Assembly (NCBI RefSeq): GCF_001570725.1
Contig: NZ_BCNV01000005.1
Coordinates: forward strand, 372,001 to 436,000
Direction: 5' to 3'
Origin: Paenibacillus amylolyticus
Lineage (GTDB): Bacteria; Bacillota; Bacilli; Paenibacillales; Paenibacillaceae
DNA length: 64,000 nt
In this document: positions 1 through 8,104 of the stretch, one piece after another
Layout: every line of letters begins with the position of its first letter
How positions within the stretch are numbered: position 1 is the stretch's first letter
Notes under the pieces: generated by a model
What the model was told of the DNA's origin: nothing
The model's database searches: none
The model's input: only the letters and a program-made list of their open reading frames with translations
Made by a program: the position numbers and the translations under genes

Positions 1-1
1 A

Positions 2-58
2 TGTGTAATTTCGTCTTCTTCGGAGATTGCTTCTGCCAAGTACAAGAGAGGGGGATGA
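2..58 (+). CDS. C-terminal tail of an upstream ORF, probably the partner ABC ATPase (partial)
   Basis: An open frame enters from the left edge and stops with TGA at 56-58, five bases before the ATG of the next ABC ATPase gene. Only 18 codons are visible (ending KYKRGG), so no domain can be recognised. The position just ahead of a NikE/OppF-type ATPase suggests the paired NikD/OppD-type ATPase, which is inference from the usual operon order. Frame 1 is also open up to a TGA at 61-63, so the frame choice is not certain. Confidence 0.35.
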   Translation, partial: CVISSSSEIASAKYKRGG

Positions 59-62
59 CCTG

Positions 63-863
63 ATGCTTCAGGTACGTGAAGTAAGCCATAGCTATGGCAA
101 ACGCAATTGGCTGGATCGTTCGGGAGCGCGTCCTCCTGTGCTGGCAGATATCTCACTTACAATTGAAAAGGGTGTATGTCTGGGGCTGCTGGGTACGAGT
201 GGAGCAGGTAAAAGTACCTTGGGCAAAATCATTCTTGGTCTGGAGAAGCCCAGCCAGGGTCAGGTTTTGTTTCAAGGACAGGATATCTACCGATCTAGCA
301 AACCAGTACTCAAGGAATTACGGCGTGATCTGCAGGTCGTGCTCCAGGACTGTTATTCGGCTGTGAATCCGCTTATGACTGCCGCGCAGATCATTGGGGA
401 GCCGCTGGATAACTACGAGCGTTTATCAGCCAAAGAACAACTTCGTGTGGTTGGACAACTGCTTGAGCAGGTTGGACTTACACCTGAGGATGCAAATAAG
501 CTTCCGCACCAGTTCAGCGGCGGGCAATTACAGCGGGTCAACATCGCACGAGCCATCGCGCTCAAGCCAAAGTTAATCGTACTGGACGAGTCGATCAGTA
601 GCCTGGATATGGTGCACCAGACGCAAATCTTATCTTTGCTGGCGGAGTTAAGAGCGTCCTACGGGTTGTCGTACCTCTTTATCACGCATGACATTCGGGC
701 CGCCATGACGATCTGTGACCGCATTGCCGTAATGGATCAGGGCAAGATTGTCTATAGCGGTGATGCCGGGGATTCGGTCATGCAGTCAGATCATCCAGCT
801 GTGCAGCAGTTGGTATCGTCCATTTTGCCTGAGCATCCCTCGGGTCGTATTTCGTTTAGGTAA
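63..863 (+). CDS. ABC transporter ATP-binding protein, NikE/OppF type
   Basis: This is the ATPase subunit of a peptide/nickel/opine-type importer (266 aa from ATG 63). Walker A GTSGAGKST lies near residues 44-52, the Q-loop near 95, the signature FSGGQLQR at 151-158, Walker B LIVLDE at 171-176 and the switch His in FITHD near 209. The conserved CYSAVNP segment after the Q-loop is typical of the NikE/OppF branch. An upstream in-frame start at 27 exists, but ATG 63 has the GAGAGGGGG purine run in front of it and gives the usual family N-terminus. The remaining operon genes lie outside the window. Substrate (nickel, staphylopine-like metallophore or peptide) cannot be decided from this subunit alone. 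Confidence 0.88.
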   Translation: MLQVREVSHSYGKRNWLDRSGARPPVLADISLTIEKGVCLGLLGTSGAGKSTLGKIILGLEKPSQGQVLFQGQDIYRSSKPVLKELRRDLQVVLQDCYSAVNPLMTAAQIIGEPLDNYERLSAKEQLRVVGQLLEQVGLTPEDANKLPHQFSGGQLQRVNIARAIALKPKLIVLDESISSLDMVHQTQILSLLAELRASYGLSYLFITHDIRAAMTICDRIAVMDQGKIVYSGDAGDSVMQSDHPAVQQLVSSILPEHPSGRISFR

Positions 864-984
864 TGCGTTGCTTGTATTGTTGCGGGATCGTGTACATAAC
901 GCGTCCACGATTCGTTACATTGCACATCTGTAAATTTGAAGTTAATAGCGTGTGCAAGGTTTGTTAGACCATAACGAACGCAAC

Positions 985-1029
985 AAAGGGGTGTCCCGTC
1001 TTAAACATGACGTAGGGACATCCCTTTTT
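985..1029. terminator. Rho-independent terminator after the ABC ATPase gene
   Basis: A 10-bp stem (GGGGTGTCCC at 988-997 with GGGACATCCC at 1015-1024, one G-T pair) is followed by TTTTT. An A-run before the stem could let it also serve the oppositely oriented oxidoreductase gene. Confidence 0.8.
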
Positions 1030-1054
1030 GTTTAGAAATAGGAGGTTTTCTTTC

Positions 1055-1645
1055 TTACCCCATCTTCCGCCCAAGATGTTCGATCTTATCCAACCAATTC
1101 TTTCTCTGTTTATCTGACTTCTTACCGACTTGATCTACAGTTGTTATCCGCACAGGTTTGATGCCGGTGAGTCCAAATGTGGAGATTTTCATCATTTTAT
1201 GTGCAGGCTCACCTTGGAACCATTTGAAGTACCAGCTCGGACCATCCATCGTGGTGATCATGCGAGCGGTGCGGCCTTTGAGCAGTTGATCCGGGAAAGG
1301 TTTTCCTTTTTGATACTTGAAGGCGTAACCTGGCATGAAGATTCGGTCAATGAAACCTTTCAGTAGGGCAGGTGGTCCTCCCCACCAAATTGGGAATACC
1401 CATACGAGATGCTCGGCCCACTTGATCGCTTCTTGGGCTTGTAACAAATCGGGTTCAAGCGGAAGTTTATTACGATATCCTCCCTCCAGATTCATGTTGA
1501 ACGTCAGCTCGTTCAGGGTAATCATGCGGACGTCTGCACCAGCTTGAACCGCACCTTTACGGTAAGCCTCGGCGATTGCACCGTTGTAACTGGGGGAGAC
1601 GGGATTGCCTTGAATAATTAATATTTTCTTCATGGAAGATGACAC
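1055..1645 (-). CDS. Flavodoxin-fold NAD(P)H oxidoreductase
   Basis: The 196-aa protein belongs to the NAD(P)H dehydrogenase (quinone)/flavodoxin_2 family, FMN- or FAD-dependent cytosolic two-electron reductases. The N-terminal KKILIIQGNP strand and phosphate loop and the central WVFPIWWGGPPALLKGF segment are diagnostic. The start may be the second ATG (1633, MKKILII), which fits family length better than MSSSMKK. It lies downstream of a tetR gene on the same strand, and a 16-bp motif (1661-1676) just ahead of its start resembles the one in front of tetR, so control by that TetR protein is likely. The substrate (quinone, nitro-compound or azo dye) is not visible. Confidence 0.85.
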   Translation of the reverse strand: MSSSMKKILIIQGNPVSPSYNGAIAEAYRKGAVQAGADVRMITLNELTFNMNLEGGYRNKLPLEPDLLQAQEAIKWAEHLVWVFPIWWGGPPALLKGFIDRIFMPGYAFKYQKGKPFPDQLLKGRTARMITTMDGPSWYFKWFQGEPAHKMMKISTFGLTGIKPVRITTVDQVGKKSDKQRKNWLDKIEHLGRKMG

Positions 1646-1660
1646 GTCCTGACTATTTTA

Positions 1661-1676
1661 GTTAATGAACACTAAC
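1661..1676. promoter_or_regulatory. Putative TetR operator in front of the oxidoreductase gene
   Basis: GTTAATGAACACTAAC is an imperfect palindrome (12 of 16 positions symmetric). It matches 12 of 16 positions of the sequence at 2423-2438 upstream of tetR, including the shared 3' half ACTAAC. Confidence 0.5.
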
Positions 1677-1685
1677 CTCATGTGC

Positions 1686-1709
1686 AAAAAGAAAAGGTCA
1701 CGTGTGACC
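1686..1709 (-). terminator. Hairpin and T-run after tetR (minus strand)
   Basis: Read on the minus strand, GGTCACACGTGACC (1709-1696) is followed by TTTTCTTTTT. This fits a short intrinsic terminator between tetR and the oxidoreductase gene. The same palindrome could instead be a protein-binding site. Confidence 0.45.
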
Positions 1710-1822
1710 CGGTGATCCATCTGTATATCCTGATGGTATGCTGACGATTCTCTTTTTATAACGTGTAGCCCCAAACCTTACTTGGTGTTCTGCGAGGTCA
1801 GAATGGCTACCACTCTCCATCA

Positions 1823-2413
1823 TTACTCCTGAGGTAGGTGTCCCAACATTGATGCAAGTCGGTGAACCGTTTCCCCCGTATAAGGTACCAACAGCTCTGG
1901 TAGCTCACCTTGCATACTCGAGACCGCCATGCGTGTAATTGCACCGATCACCAGCACGGCAGTGAGCCTCGAATCCTGCTGAGGCAGTTCGCCCCGCATC
2001 ATTCCCTGATCGATCAGATCCATTAACGCATCCAACGGCTGACGGTAATCCTCGCTGCTTCCCGCTTCAATGAATATTTCATGATTCTGTGAAATCAGCA
2101 GCAGCCCGTAGGGATCTTCATCATGCAGATGGAGAACCTCGGTAACCAGTTGCTTGAAGCGTTCCAGCACCGGACCTTCCTGTCGAACATACCCATCAAT
2201 TAGTGCAGTATAGTCCGCGCAGTATTGGGTGAAGGCTTCCAAGGCAACGGCATCTTTGTTTTTAAAATGTTTGTAGATCGCCGCATCGGTTACTCCAGCG
2301 GCGTCACCGATCTCTTTGACGGATATGCCGTCAACGCCTTTGGTTGCGAACAAGCGCATCGCCGCTTGTAGAATATCTTTCTTTTTGCTATCCACATGAG
2401 ATTTGTTCTTCAT
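1823..2413 (-). CDS. TetR/AcrR family transcriptional regulator
   Basis: A 196-aa repressor with an N-terminal TetR helix-turn-helix: ILQAAMRLFATKGVDGISVKEIGDAAGVTDAAIYKHFKNKDA covers roughly residues 13-55 in separate helices. The C-terminal two thirds is the ligand/dimerisation domain. The open frame extends further upstream to 2587, but that extension (ending LVITYYTI) is not TetR-like and overlaps the divergent gene, so ATG 2413 was chosen. A palindrome lies 8-23 bases in front of the ATG, suggesting autoregulation. The gene is followed by the flavodoxin-fold oxidoreductase, its probable target. The ligand is unknown. Confidence 0.88.
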   Translation of the reverse strand: MKNKSHVDSKKKDILQAAMRLFATKGVDGISVKEIGDAAGVTDAAIYKHFKNKDAVALEAFTQYCADYTALIDGYVRQEGPVLERFKQLVTEVLHLHDEDPYGLLLISQNHEIFIEAGSSEDYRQPLDALMDLIDQGMMRGELPQQDSRLTAVLVIGAITRMAVSSMQGELPELLVPYTGETVHRLASMLGHLPQE

Positions 2414-2420
2414 GATTGTA

Positions 2421-2438
2421 TAGTAAGTGATTACTAAC
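2421..2438. promoter_or_regulatory. Putative TetR operator in front of tetR
   Basis: TAGTAAGTGATTACTA (2421-2436) is a palindrome with perfect 6-bp arms (TAGTAA and TTACTA) and a 4-bp centre. The overlapping GTAAGTGATTACTAAC (2423-2438) resembles 1661-1676. The phosphotransferase promoter on the plus strand could also be affected. Confidence 0.5.
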
Positions 2439-2573
2439 CAAAATGCAACAAGCACTTTTGAACCTATGACTTGAGATCCTGAATAAGCGCTTACGACCAA
2501 AGCTTGCAGGCTTGTGAGTGGCAACGTATGATGAATAGAAATCAACATCGGAGCAGCAGGAAGAACGAAATGG

Positions 2574-3557
2574 ATGGTGGGTAGCATGAACGAAGAGTTG
2601 GATGTATACAGCTGGGTGACGCCCGAAGGGATGCTGAATGATCACTTTATAACAAGCCGCGAACAATTGTATCAAGGAATGAACGGACGATATGTGGAGC
2701 GATTCACTGTTCCTACCGGTGAAAGTTATATTTTCAAACCACTGACGAATCCTGCACAGCATGGACGGGAACGATGGATGTACGAGCGTGTGATGTCTGG
2801 CTTACCACCGATCTATCCGCAGCTCATTGCAGCGTCGGATCTTACCATTGCATCGTCACAGAGCTGGATGATCTATGAGGATCTGGGTCAACTGGTGCAT
2901 GATTCACAAGAAGCGACGATGCTCGGTGCAGCGGTATATATGGCAGCGTGGCATGCATTGCCTGTTACGGATTGGAGCGAACTGCCTCGCGTAGGCCAGA
3001 AACCGTCCATTCACACCATGTTGGATGAGTTGCAAATGTACAGACAACCTATGGATGACCTGTTATCCAGACTGGATATGCGGTTGTCTCCATCGGATTG
3101 GGACAAGATCGCCACGTTGATTCTCACAGCTGAGGAGCAACTTCCAACTGTTCTGTGTCACGGAGACCTGCATCCCGGAAATATGGCGGATGTGGAAGGC
3201 AGACTGGTCATCTTGGACTGGGAGCATGCCCATTTGAATACGCCACTGTGGGATATATATCACCTAGTGGATCTCTCGCATCCGCTGTTTCCCAGAACGG
3301 TTACGCCTGCTTTGCGAGAGCGAGTTATAGATGTGTATCTGGACAAGCTGGGGAGCCTGGGCGTGCAGATTGAACGGGTTTCTTTTGCAGGATGGTACGA
3401 TGCTTATGCTATTGTATTCTCACTCTGGATGCTGCGTTTGATTGATGGCGATCTGAGAAGTGAGGAATGTGTGTGGCCGAAGGAACAACTGCGTAACCAG
3501 TGGTTTGAGACGGCAGCGACGCTGGAACAGTGCATGAAGCATATGAGTGAGGAATAG
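2574..3557 (+). CDS. Phosphotransferase of the aminoglycoside/choline kinase fold
   Basis: The 327-aa protein has the APH-family catalytic loop CHGDLHPGN (residues about 195-203) and the metal-binding segment ILDWEHA (about 213-219). A possible ATP-binding Lys sits in YIFKP near residue 55. The family phosphorylates hydroxyl groups of small molecules such as aminoglycosides, choline or sugars; the substrate here cannot be read from sequence. An AGGAAG site at 2558-2563 supports ATG 2574, and a second ATG (2586) is possible. The gene diverges from tetR and is followed after 9 bases by a glycosyltransferase, so the two are probably co-transcribed. Confidence 0.8.
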   Translation: MVGSMNEELDVYSWVTPEGMLNDHFITSREQLYQGMNGRYVERFTVPTGESYIFKPLTNPAQHGRERWMYERVMSGLPPIYPQLIAASDLTIASSQSWMIYEDLGQLVHDSQEATMLGAAVYMAAWHALPVTDWSELPRVGQKPSIHTMLDELQMYRQPMDDLLSRLDMRLSPSDWDKIATLILTAEEQLPTVLCHGDLHPGNMADVEGRLVILDWEHAHLNTPLWDIYHLVDLSHPLFPRTVTPALRERVIDVYLDKLGSLGVQIERVSFAGWYDAYAIVFSLWMLRLIDGDLRSEECVWPKEQLRNQWFETAATLEQCMKHMSEE

Positions 3558-3566
3558 AAATGAGGG

Positions 3567-4574
3567 GTGAGAAGCTTGCGTAAAGTCGGACTTGTTATGC
3601 GTAAAATTCAATTCACGGAAGCTCAGGGGCCACGCGTATTTGCGGATCGGCTGAAGCAGATTGGTCTAGAGCTGGGCGTGGATATTGTGTTCATCTCGCC
3701 GGAGCGTCATGTCAGCGGATACGACTGGTTGCCGGGTTATGAGCATGAGAAAGGTGACCTGGTGAATTACGATATCGTGCTGGACCAGATTCATAGCCAA
3801 AATATAGAGCATGTCATCTACACCGTATCCGGGTTTACGTTTTTGAAGATGTTCTTACCGAAAAGCGTATTGTTCCCGCACAGTTTCCCCGATCCCGCGC
3901 TAACGGGATATGAGATGATGAAGCCATTTTATACGATGGTGGATAAAGCAATTGTGCAGACCGAGTTTCTAAAAACAGAACTGGGCCGCAATTTCGGCGT
4001 ACATGACGTGAACGTCATCCCGATTGGTTTTAGCGAAGAGCTGGCGAACCGGCACTACGACCCGAGTCAGGTTGTGCATAATCGGGTGCTCTGGATCGGT
4101 AGGGATGAAGCGAACCGTCGCCCGGATTTGGTGCTGGAATATGCGCGGCAGAACCCGGACAAGGAAGTGTATATGGTATTTGGTGGTGTACGCTATAAGG
4201 AAACCATGAAGAAGTACGACATCCCTGCCAATGTGAAGCTGAAGTTTGCGCTCACGCAGGATGAGATATTTACGTTGATGAACTCATCCAAGGTATATTG
4301 GAGCTGTTCGGCCTTTGATACGTTTGCGATGCCTCTGACGGAAGCGATGGCGATGGGCAAAATGGTCGTGAAACCGGAGCATGCCTGCTACGGTCACATT
4401 CGATCCACGCATGCCTTTGCAGGCAATGAGGATAACTGGTTTGAACTGGTGAACATGGCAGCGGCTGCGCCGCGCAGTGTATCGGAAGACAACCGTGAGT
4501 ATGCCTTTGGTGCTTTTTCGCGCACGAAGATGAAAGAAGGGTACCGGAACTTTTTCTCAGATTGGTTGAAGTAA
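3567..4574 (+). CDS. GT4-like glycosyltransferase
   Basis: A 335-aa protein with two Rossmann-like halves. The C-terminal half carries NRVLWIGRDEANRRPD and the donor-binding region FDTFAMPLTEAMAMGK (about residues 251-266), which corresponds to the E-x7-E segment of GT-B retaining enzymes. The N-terminal half is less typical (SPERHVSGYDWLPGYE). No signal peptide or membrane segment is visible, so it probably acts in the cytosol. It follows the phosphotransferase gene closely. The start is GTG 3567, or TTG 3576 with GGGGTGA in front of it; both give nearly the same protein. Acceptor and sugar are unknown. Confidence 0.7.
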   Translation: MRSLRKVGLVMRKIQFTEAQGPRVFADRLKQIGLELGVDIVFISPERHVSGYDWLPGYEHEKGDLVNYDIVLDQIHSQNIEHVIYTVSGFTFLKMFLPKSVLFPHSFPDPALTGYEMMKPFYTMVDKAIVQTEFLKTELGRNFGVHDVNVIPIGFSEELANRHYDPSQVVHNRVLWIGRDEANRRPDLVLEYARQNPDKEVYMVFGGVRYKETMKKYDIPANVKLKFALTQDEIFTLMNSSKVYWSCSAFDTFAMPLTEAMAMGKMVVKPEHACYGHIRSTHAFAGNEDNWFELVNMAAAAPRSVSEDNREYAFGAFSRTKMKEGYRNFFSDWLK

Positions 4575-4627
4575 CGTAAGGTCTGTAACACAGGGCTTGA
4601 TCCATCCAGCAACAGGAGGCGAACCTT

Positions 4628-4912
4628 ATGGAAGTACTGATCTTGTGGACATTGGGAATGTGGGCAGTGCAGCTGCTGATTGAATGGTTTATCTACCGTT
4701 TGCAAGGACGTCGAATGACGTGGGTTCAATATATATTGCCGTGTGTGGCCTTGCTCGGCGGTGCCGTTGTAATCATGATCAGCATCGATATGGGCGGGTG
4801 GAACGGCATCGGCTATGCTCTGCTCGGCGTATCGCTGGGTACCGCGGGAATGTTAACACTCATTACGGTAGCGATTAGGGATGTGATGCTTCGACGACGG
4901 GGCAGAAATTAG
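4628..4912 (+). CDS. Small membrane protein, function unknown
   Basis: A 94-aa protein with three predicted membrane segments (about residues 4-22, 33-53 and 58-80) and a basic C-terminal tail RDVMLRRRGRN. The AACAGGAGG site is well placed before ATG 4628, so translation is credible. I do not recognise the family. It is the last gene of the run starting at 2574 and the only one with membrane segments. Confidence 0.65.
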   Translation: MEVLILWTLGMWAVQLLIEWFIYRLQGRRMTWVQYILPCVALLGGAVVIMISIDMGGWNGIGYALLGVSLGTAGMLTLITVAIRDVMLRRRGRN

Positions 4913-4963
4913 ACCGAGCAGTAAAGCTACTGTGGAGTAAGGATGAATTGGGCGAAGGGATGG

Positions 4964-4993
4964 TTGCAGGAACGCAACCGTCTGTGATATATT
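4964..4993 (+). promoter_or_regulatory. Possible promoter for the leader ORF and ABC-F gene
   Basis: TTGCAG (4964-4969) and TATATT (4988-4993) are separated by 18 bases, about 30 bases before the leader ORF ribosome binding site. This is a consensus-only call. Confidence 0.3.
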
Positions 4994-5025
4994 GACATTA
5001 ATTATGACAAGGGAGGTGAAGACAG

Positions 5026-5187
5026 GTGAATCACGAGATGCTTAACAACCGTATTAGCCAGCTACCGATTGCTATGGCTGGCATTGTTCATACTTTTCTG
5101 ACCAACGGGAGAAGTCTGTCCAATTTTGAATATACGGAAGTTAACATTTGCGAGAAGATGCCTGCCTTGACCTCATTCGGACGATAA
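5026..5187 (+). CDS. Leader ORF of 53 codons upstream of the ABC-F gene
   Basis: GTG 5026 is preceded by GGGAGGTGAA, one of the strongest ribosome binding sites in the window. The frame encodes 53 residues (MNHEMLNNRI at the start, LTSFGR at the end) and stops at 5185-5187, 21 bases before a strong hairpin (5209-5238). The product resembles no family I know and has no signal peptide. The arrangement (short well-translated ORF, hairpin, ABC-F gene) matches the attenuation leaders known for antibiotic-resistance ABC-F genes, so its translation may sense stalled ribosomes. It could instead be a degenerate or simply small gene. Confidence 0.5.
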   Translation: MNHEMLNNRISQLPIAMAGIVHTFLTNGRSLSNFEYTEVNICEKMPALTSFGR

Positions 5188-5208
5188 GCGATATTGCTTG
5201 AATTCTGA

Positions 5209-5245
5209 AGGGCCGCGGAGCTAACCTCCTGCGGCTCTGTTTGTG
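5209..5245 (+). terminator. Attenuator-like hairpin between leader ORF and ABC-F gene
   Basis: AGGGCCGCGGAG (5209-5220) pairs with CTCCTGCGGCTCT (5226-5238) with one bulged T, giving about 12 bp around a CTAAC loop. A weak T-rich tract GTTTGTGTT follows. CCTCCT inside the right arm is also complementary to the AGGAGG ribosome binding site at 5271-5276, so an alternative pairing could control translation. Confidence 0.5.
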
Positions 5246-5285
5246 TTGCGGTCAGGATCTTCCATACCATAGGAGGAACCTTATT

Positions 5286-7367
5286 ATGATGATGATTAGC
5301 GCGCAACAACTGACTCAATACCACGGAGCACATCTGGTGCTGGACGGCATTACGTTTGAAATTATGGAGGGCGATAAGGTCGCCCTGATCGGCCGCAACG
5401 GAAGCGGCAAGACCACACTTATGCGCCTGATGGCAAGACTGAACAAGCCGGATGAAGGGCAATTGATGATCAAGAAAGATACACGAATGGGATATGTGGC
5501 TCAGGTTCCAGAAGGATTGGATGACCATACCGTTCTGGATGTGCTGAGCCTTGGATTCAAGGAGCTTATGATATGTCGCACGCAAATGAAGGAAATGGAG
5601 CAGCAGATGTCCGATCCGGCATGCGCGGCAGACCCTAATCAATTAGAGCGTCTGCTGAAACGCTACGCGGCGCTGCAAGACCAGTTCGAGCGTGAGGGTG
5701 GGTACGAAATGGATGCCCGGATCGATCAGGTGGCGGACGGTCTGGATATCGCCAAGGCGCATTATGAATGGCGCTTCGGTTCGCTGTCCGGTGGGGAACA
5801 GACCCGGGTGGTACTGGCCTCGCAGCTGATCGTAAAACCTGATCTCTTATTGCTGGATGAGCCGACGAACCATCTTGATCTGGAGCGGGTCGAGTGGCTG
5901 GAAGGATTTTTACGAGAATACCCCGGCACCATTGTCCTAATCTCGCATGATCGCTATTTTCTGGATCGGGTAGTAAATCGAACAGTGGAGCTGGAGGATG
6001 GAGAAGCGGAAACATCTGCTGGCGGTTATACGGAATATATGAAAGTGAAGGAACAACGGCTGTTGCAGCAATTCGAGGAGTTTAAAGAGCAGCAGAAGGT
6101 TATCAAGAAAATGAAAGAAACGATCCGCCAACTTGAGGAATGGGGTCGTGTGGGTGGCAATGAAAAGTTCTTTCGGCGGGCCGCTTCCATGCGCAAGGCG
6201 CTGGAGCGGATGGAACAGGTGAAGCGTCCTGTACTGGAGCGCCGCAATGCCGAGTTCGATGTGCGTCCTACCGATCGAACGGGTAAACGGGTAGCGGTAT
6301 TGGAACAGGTCGAGAAGAGCTATGGCGAGCGTGAAATTCTGCGCGGAATCTCGGGTCTGCTGGAATATGGAGATAAAATTGCACTCATTGGCCGCAATGG
6401 TTCCGGCAAGACGACCTTATTCAAGCTGTTGCTTGGTGAAGAGCAGCCCAATGCGGGCAAGCTGGAGTGGGGGGCGCGTGTGGATGTCGGGTATCTGGCT
6501 CAACAGGAGGAACCAACGAATCCAAAGCTGAACGTACTCGAATACTTCCGTCTGAAAGCAGGCGTAGAGGAAGGAGAGGCTCGCGGAATTCTGGCCCGAT
6601 ATCTGTTCTATGGAGCGGACGTATTCCGCTCTGTCGGGCAATTATCTGGCGGGGAATGGACGCGCCTGCGTTTGGCTCTGCTGGTGCAACGTAAACCCAA
6701 TGTACTACTGCTCGATGAGCCAACCAACCATCTGGATATCGCATCCCGAGAAGCGCTAGAAGAGTCACTGGTTGATTTTGAAGGAACTGTACTTGCCATC
6801 TCGCATGATCGGTACTTCGTCAATCGCCTCGCTTCCCGTGTGTGGGAACTGGAGGACGGTCAGATGACCGCTTATCTGGGAGACTATGAGGCGTATCGTG
6901 AGAAGAAGCTTGATTTGCAAGCTCGTGCGGTGGCGACAGGTCAGGCTACAGCAGGCGTGGAAGTTTCTTCTCGTGGGAACGCCAAGTCAGAGATGAAGTC
7001 AGGTTTAACGTCCGCGCCCGGCGGGACTACCAGATCAGGGAAGAAGTCAGGAGCAACCTCGACATTGAACGGTTCAACTGTTGTAGCTGCCGGTGGAAAT
7101 CGAGATCATGAAGCTTATATTGAATCAAGCAAGTCGTTGACCCCTTCGGCAACAGCTGCATCGAAACATAGAAACGGCAATGGCAATCAACACTCTGCGG
7201 AGAAGCTGGAACAAATTCTGGCTCGTCTTGAGGCACAGATTCAGGTGTTAGATCAACAGTTGGAAGTTGTGCAAAACAATCCGCTTGAACTGGAACAAAT
7301 ATGGAATGATCGCGAGCAATTGTCCGCTGAATATAATGATGTTTTGGCCCAGTGGGCTGAGTTATAA
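5286..7367 (+). CDS. ABC-F family ATPase (ribosome-associated)
   Basis: A 693-aa soluble protein with two ABC domains and no membrane segments. Walker A GRNGSGKTT occurs in both halves (first near residues 36-44), each with an LSGGE signature and an LLLDEPTNHLD Walker B. The linker between them is long and charged and contains EWGRVGGNEKFFRRAASMRKALERM in its tip region, corresponding to the ABC-F P-site tRNA interaction motif. ABC-F proteins act on the ribosome, as translation factors or antibiotic protection factors. The C-terminus (about residues 545-693) is a low-complexity Ser/Gly/Thr stretch followed by a coiled coil. ATG 5286 has AGGAGG at 5271-5276. The leader ORF and hairpin suggest a drug-inducible, resistance-type member (TaeA of Paenibacillus is one possible relative), but sequence alone does not settle this. 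Confidence 0.85.
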   Translation: MMMISAQQLTQYHGAHLVLDGITFEIMEGDKVALIGRNGSGKTTLMRLMARLNKPDEGQLMIKKDTRMGYVAQVPEGLDDHTVLDVLSLGFKELMICRTQMKEMEQQMSDPACAADPNQLERLLKRYAALQDQFEREGGYEMDARIDQVADGLDIAKAHYEWRFGSLSGGEQTRVVLASQLIVKPDLLLLDEPTNHLDLERVEWLEGFLREYPGTIVLISHDRYFLDRVVNRTVELEDGEAETSAGGYTEYMKVKEQRLLQQFEEFKEQQKVIKKMKETIRQLEEWGRVGGNEKFFRRAASMRKALERMEQVKRPVLERRNAEFDVRPTDRTGKRVAVLEQVEKSYGEREILRGISGLLEYGDKIALIGRNGSGKTTLFKLLLGEEQPNAGKLEWGARVDVGYLAQQEEPTNPKLNVLEYFRLKAGVEEGEARGILARYLFYGADVFRSVGQLSGGEWTRLRLALLVQRKPNVLLLDEPTNHLDIASREALEESLVDFEGTVLAISHDRYFVNRLASRVWELEDGQMTAYLGDYEAYREKKLDLQARAVATGQATAGVEVSSRGNAKSEMKSGLTSAPGGTTRSGKKSGATSTLNGSTVVAAGGNRDHEAYIESSKSLTPSATAASKHRNGNGNQHSAEKLEQILARLEAQIQVLDQQLEVVQNNPLELEQIWNDREQLSAEYNDVLAQWAEL

Positions 7368-7402
7368 GTCAGAATGGCATGAGCATAAGATCAAACAAGT
7401 GT

Positions 7403-7430
7403 GGTCGGAGAGTCTTCTCCGGCCTTTTTG
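7403..7430 (+). terminator. Rho-independent terminator after the ABC-F gene
   Basis: GGTCGGAGA and TCTCCGGCC form a 9-bp stem around GTCT, followed by TTTTTG. Confidence 0.85.
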
Positions 7431-7636
7431 AACTGGATTGCGTACCAAAAGTAGAAAACAGTATGTTATTTCCTGCTTCGTTAATCGGAGAATGAAGGTA
7501 GCCAACATGTTCTTTATTACATGTCATGGGGAATAGTGTAACTTTTTACCTCCCCATGCGTTAAATACGTTTGTATGAATTGAAACGGCTCACCTAAGAG
7601 CTTGCAGAAAGGGAGGTTATCGGTATCTATTATTCA

Positions 7637-8104
7637 TTGACGTATCGAAGTTGGTCGGATGATCGACAGGCGGAGACGGGGGTGCTGGAACAGACTTCAG
7701 TCACGCGAGATGAACTGTTCATGCGCAAACTGGTGGATGCCACCCTGGTGAAAAACAAACTCTGGGCGCATCTGTCCAATGAATGCCAGGATGGGCGTGA
7801 ACATGCAGTATATGTAACGGCGTATGAGCAACAGATGCCGGATGAGTACGGTGCAGCCATTGCGGAGGCTGCGCTGGCGATGTGCAAAATGTCTTCCATG
7901 TACAGCGCAGAGTATATGTTGTGGAATGGACGTTCATTTCAGGAGTTGGAACTCATAGCTTCCTCCACCTATACGATGGAGCTTGCCGAGCAACTGCTGG
8001 ACCATTACATGGTTCGCGATGGCAAGACGTATGAGTTCCTGTATTCCGTGCTGGATGCGGATCGTAAGAAAGTGTTGTTTTATATGAAAGAGGTGGATCT
8101 GTAA
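7637..8104 (+). CDS. Unknown protein, first gene of the GSP-synthase/DUF350 operon
   Basis: About 155 residues, acidic, probably cytosolic and helical in its C-terminal half (YTMELAEQLLDHYMV). I do not recognise the family. The start is odd: the ribosome binding site GGGAGG (7611-7616) is 20 bases before TTG 7637 but 8 bases before an in-frame ATC at 7625, which would give a product beginning with YYSLTYRSW after the initiator. The stop codon overlaps the next ATG (TAATG), so it is translationally coupled to the small Cys-containing protein and belongs to the operon. Its partners point to the yjfI-yjfC-type gene neighbourhood of enterobacteria. Confidence 0.65.
   Translation: MTYRSWSDDRQAETGVLEQTSVTRDELFMRKLVDATLVKNKLWAHLSNECQDGREHAVYVTAYEQQMPDEYGAAIAEAALAMCKMSSMYSAEYMLWNGRSFQELELIASSTYTMELAEQLLDHYMVRDGKTYEFLYSVLDADRKKVLFYMKEVDL

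Noticed and set aside
2414..2587. N-terminal extension of the TetR gene to an upstream ATG
   Set aside because: The extra 58 residues do not resemble a TetR N-terminus, overlap the divergent gene and contain the operator-like palindrome.
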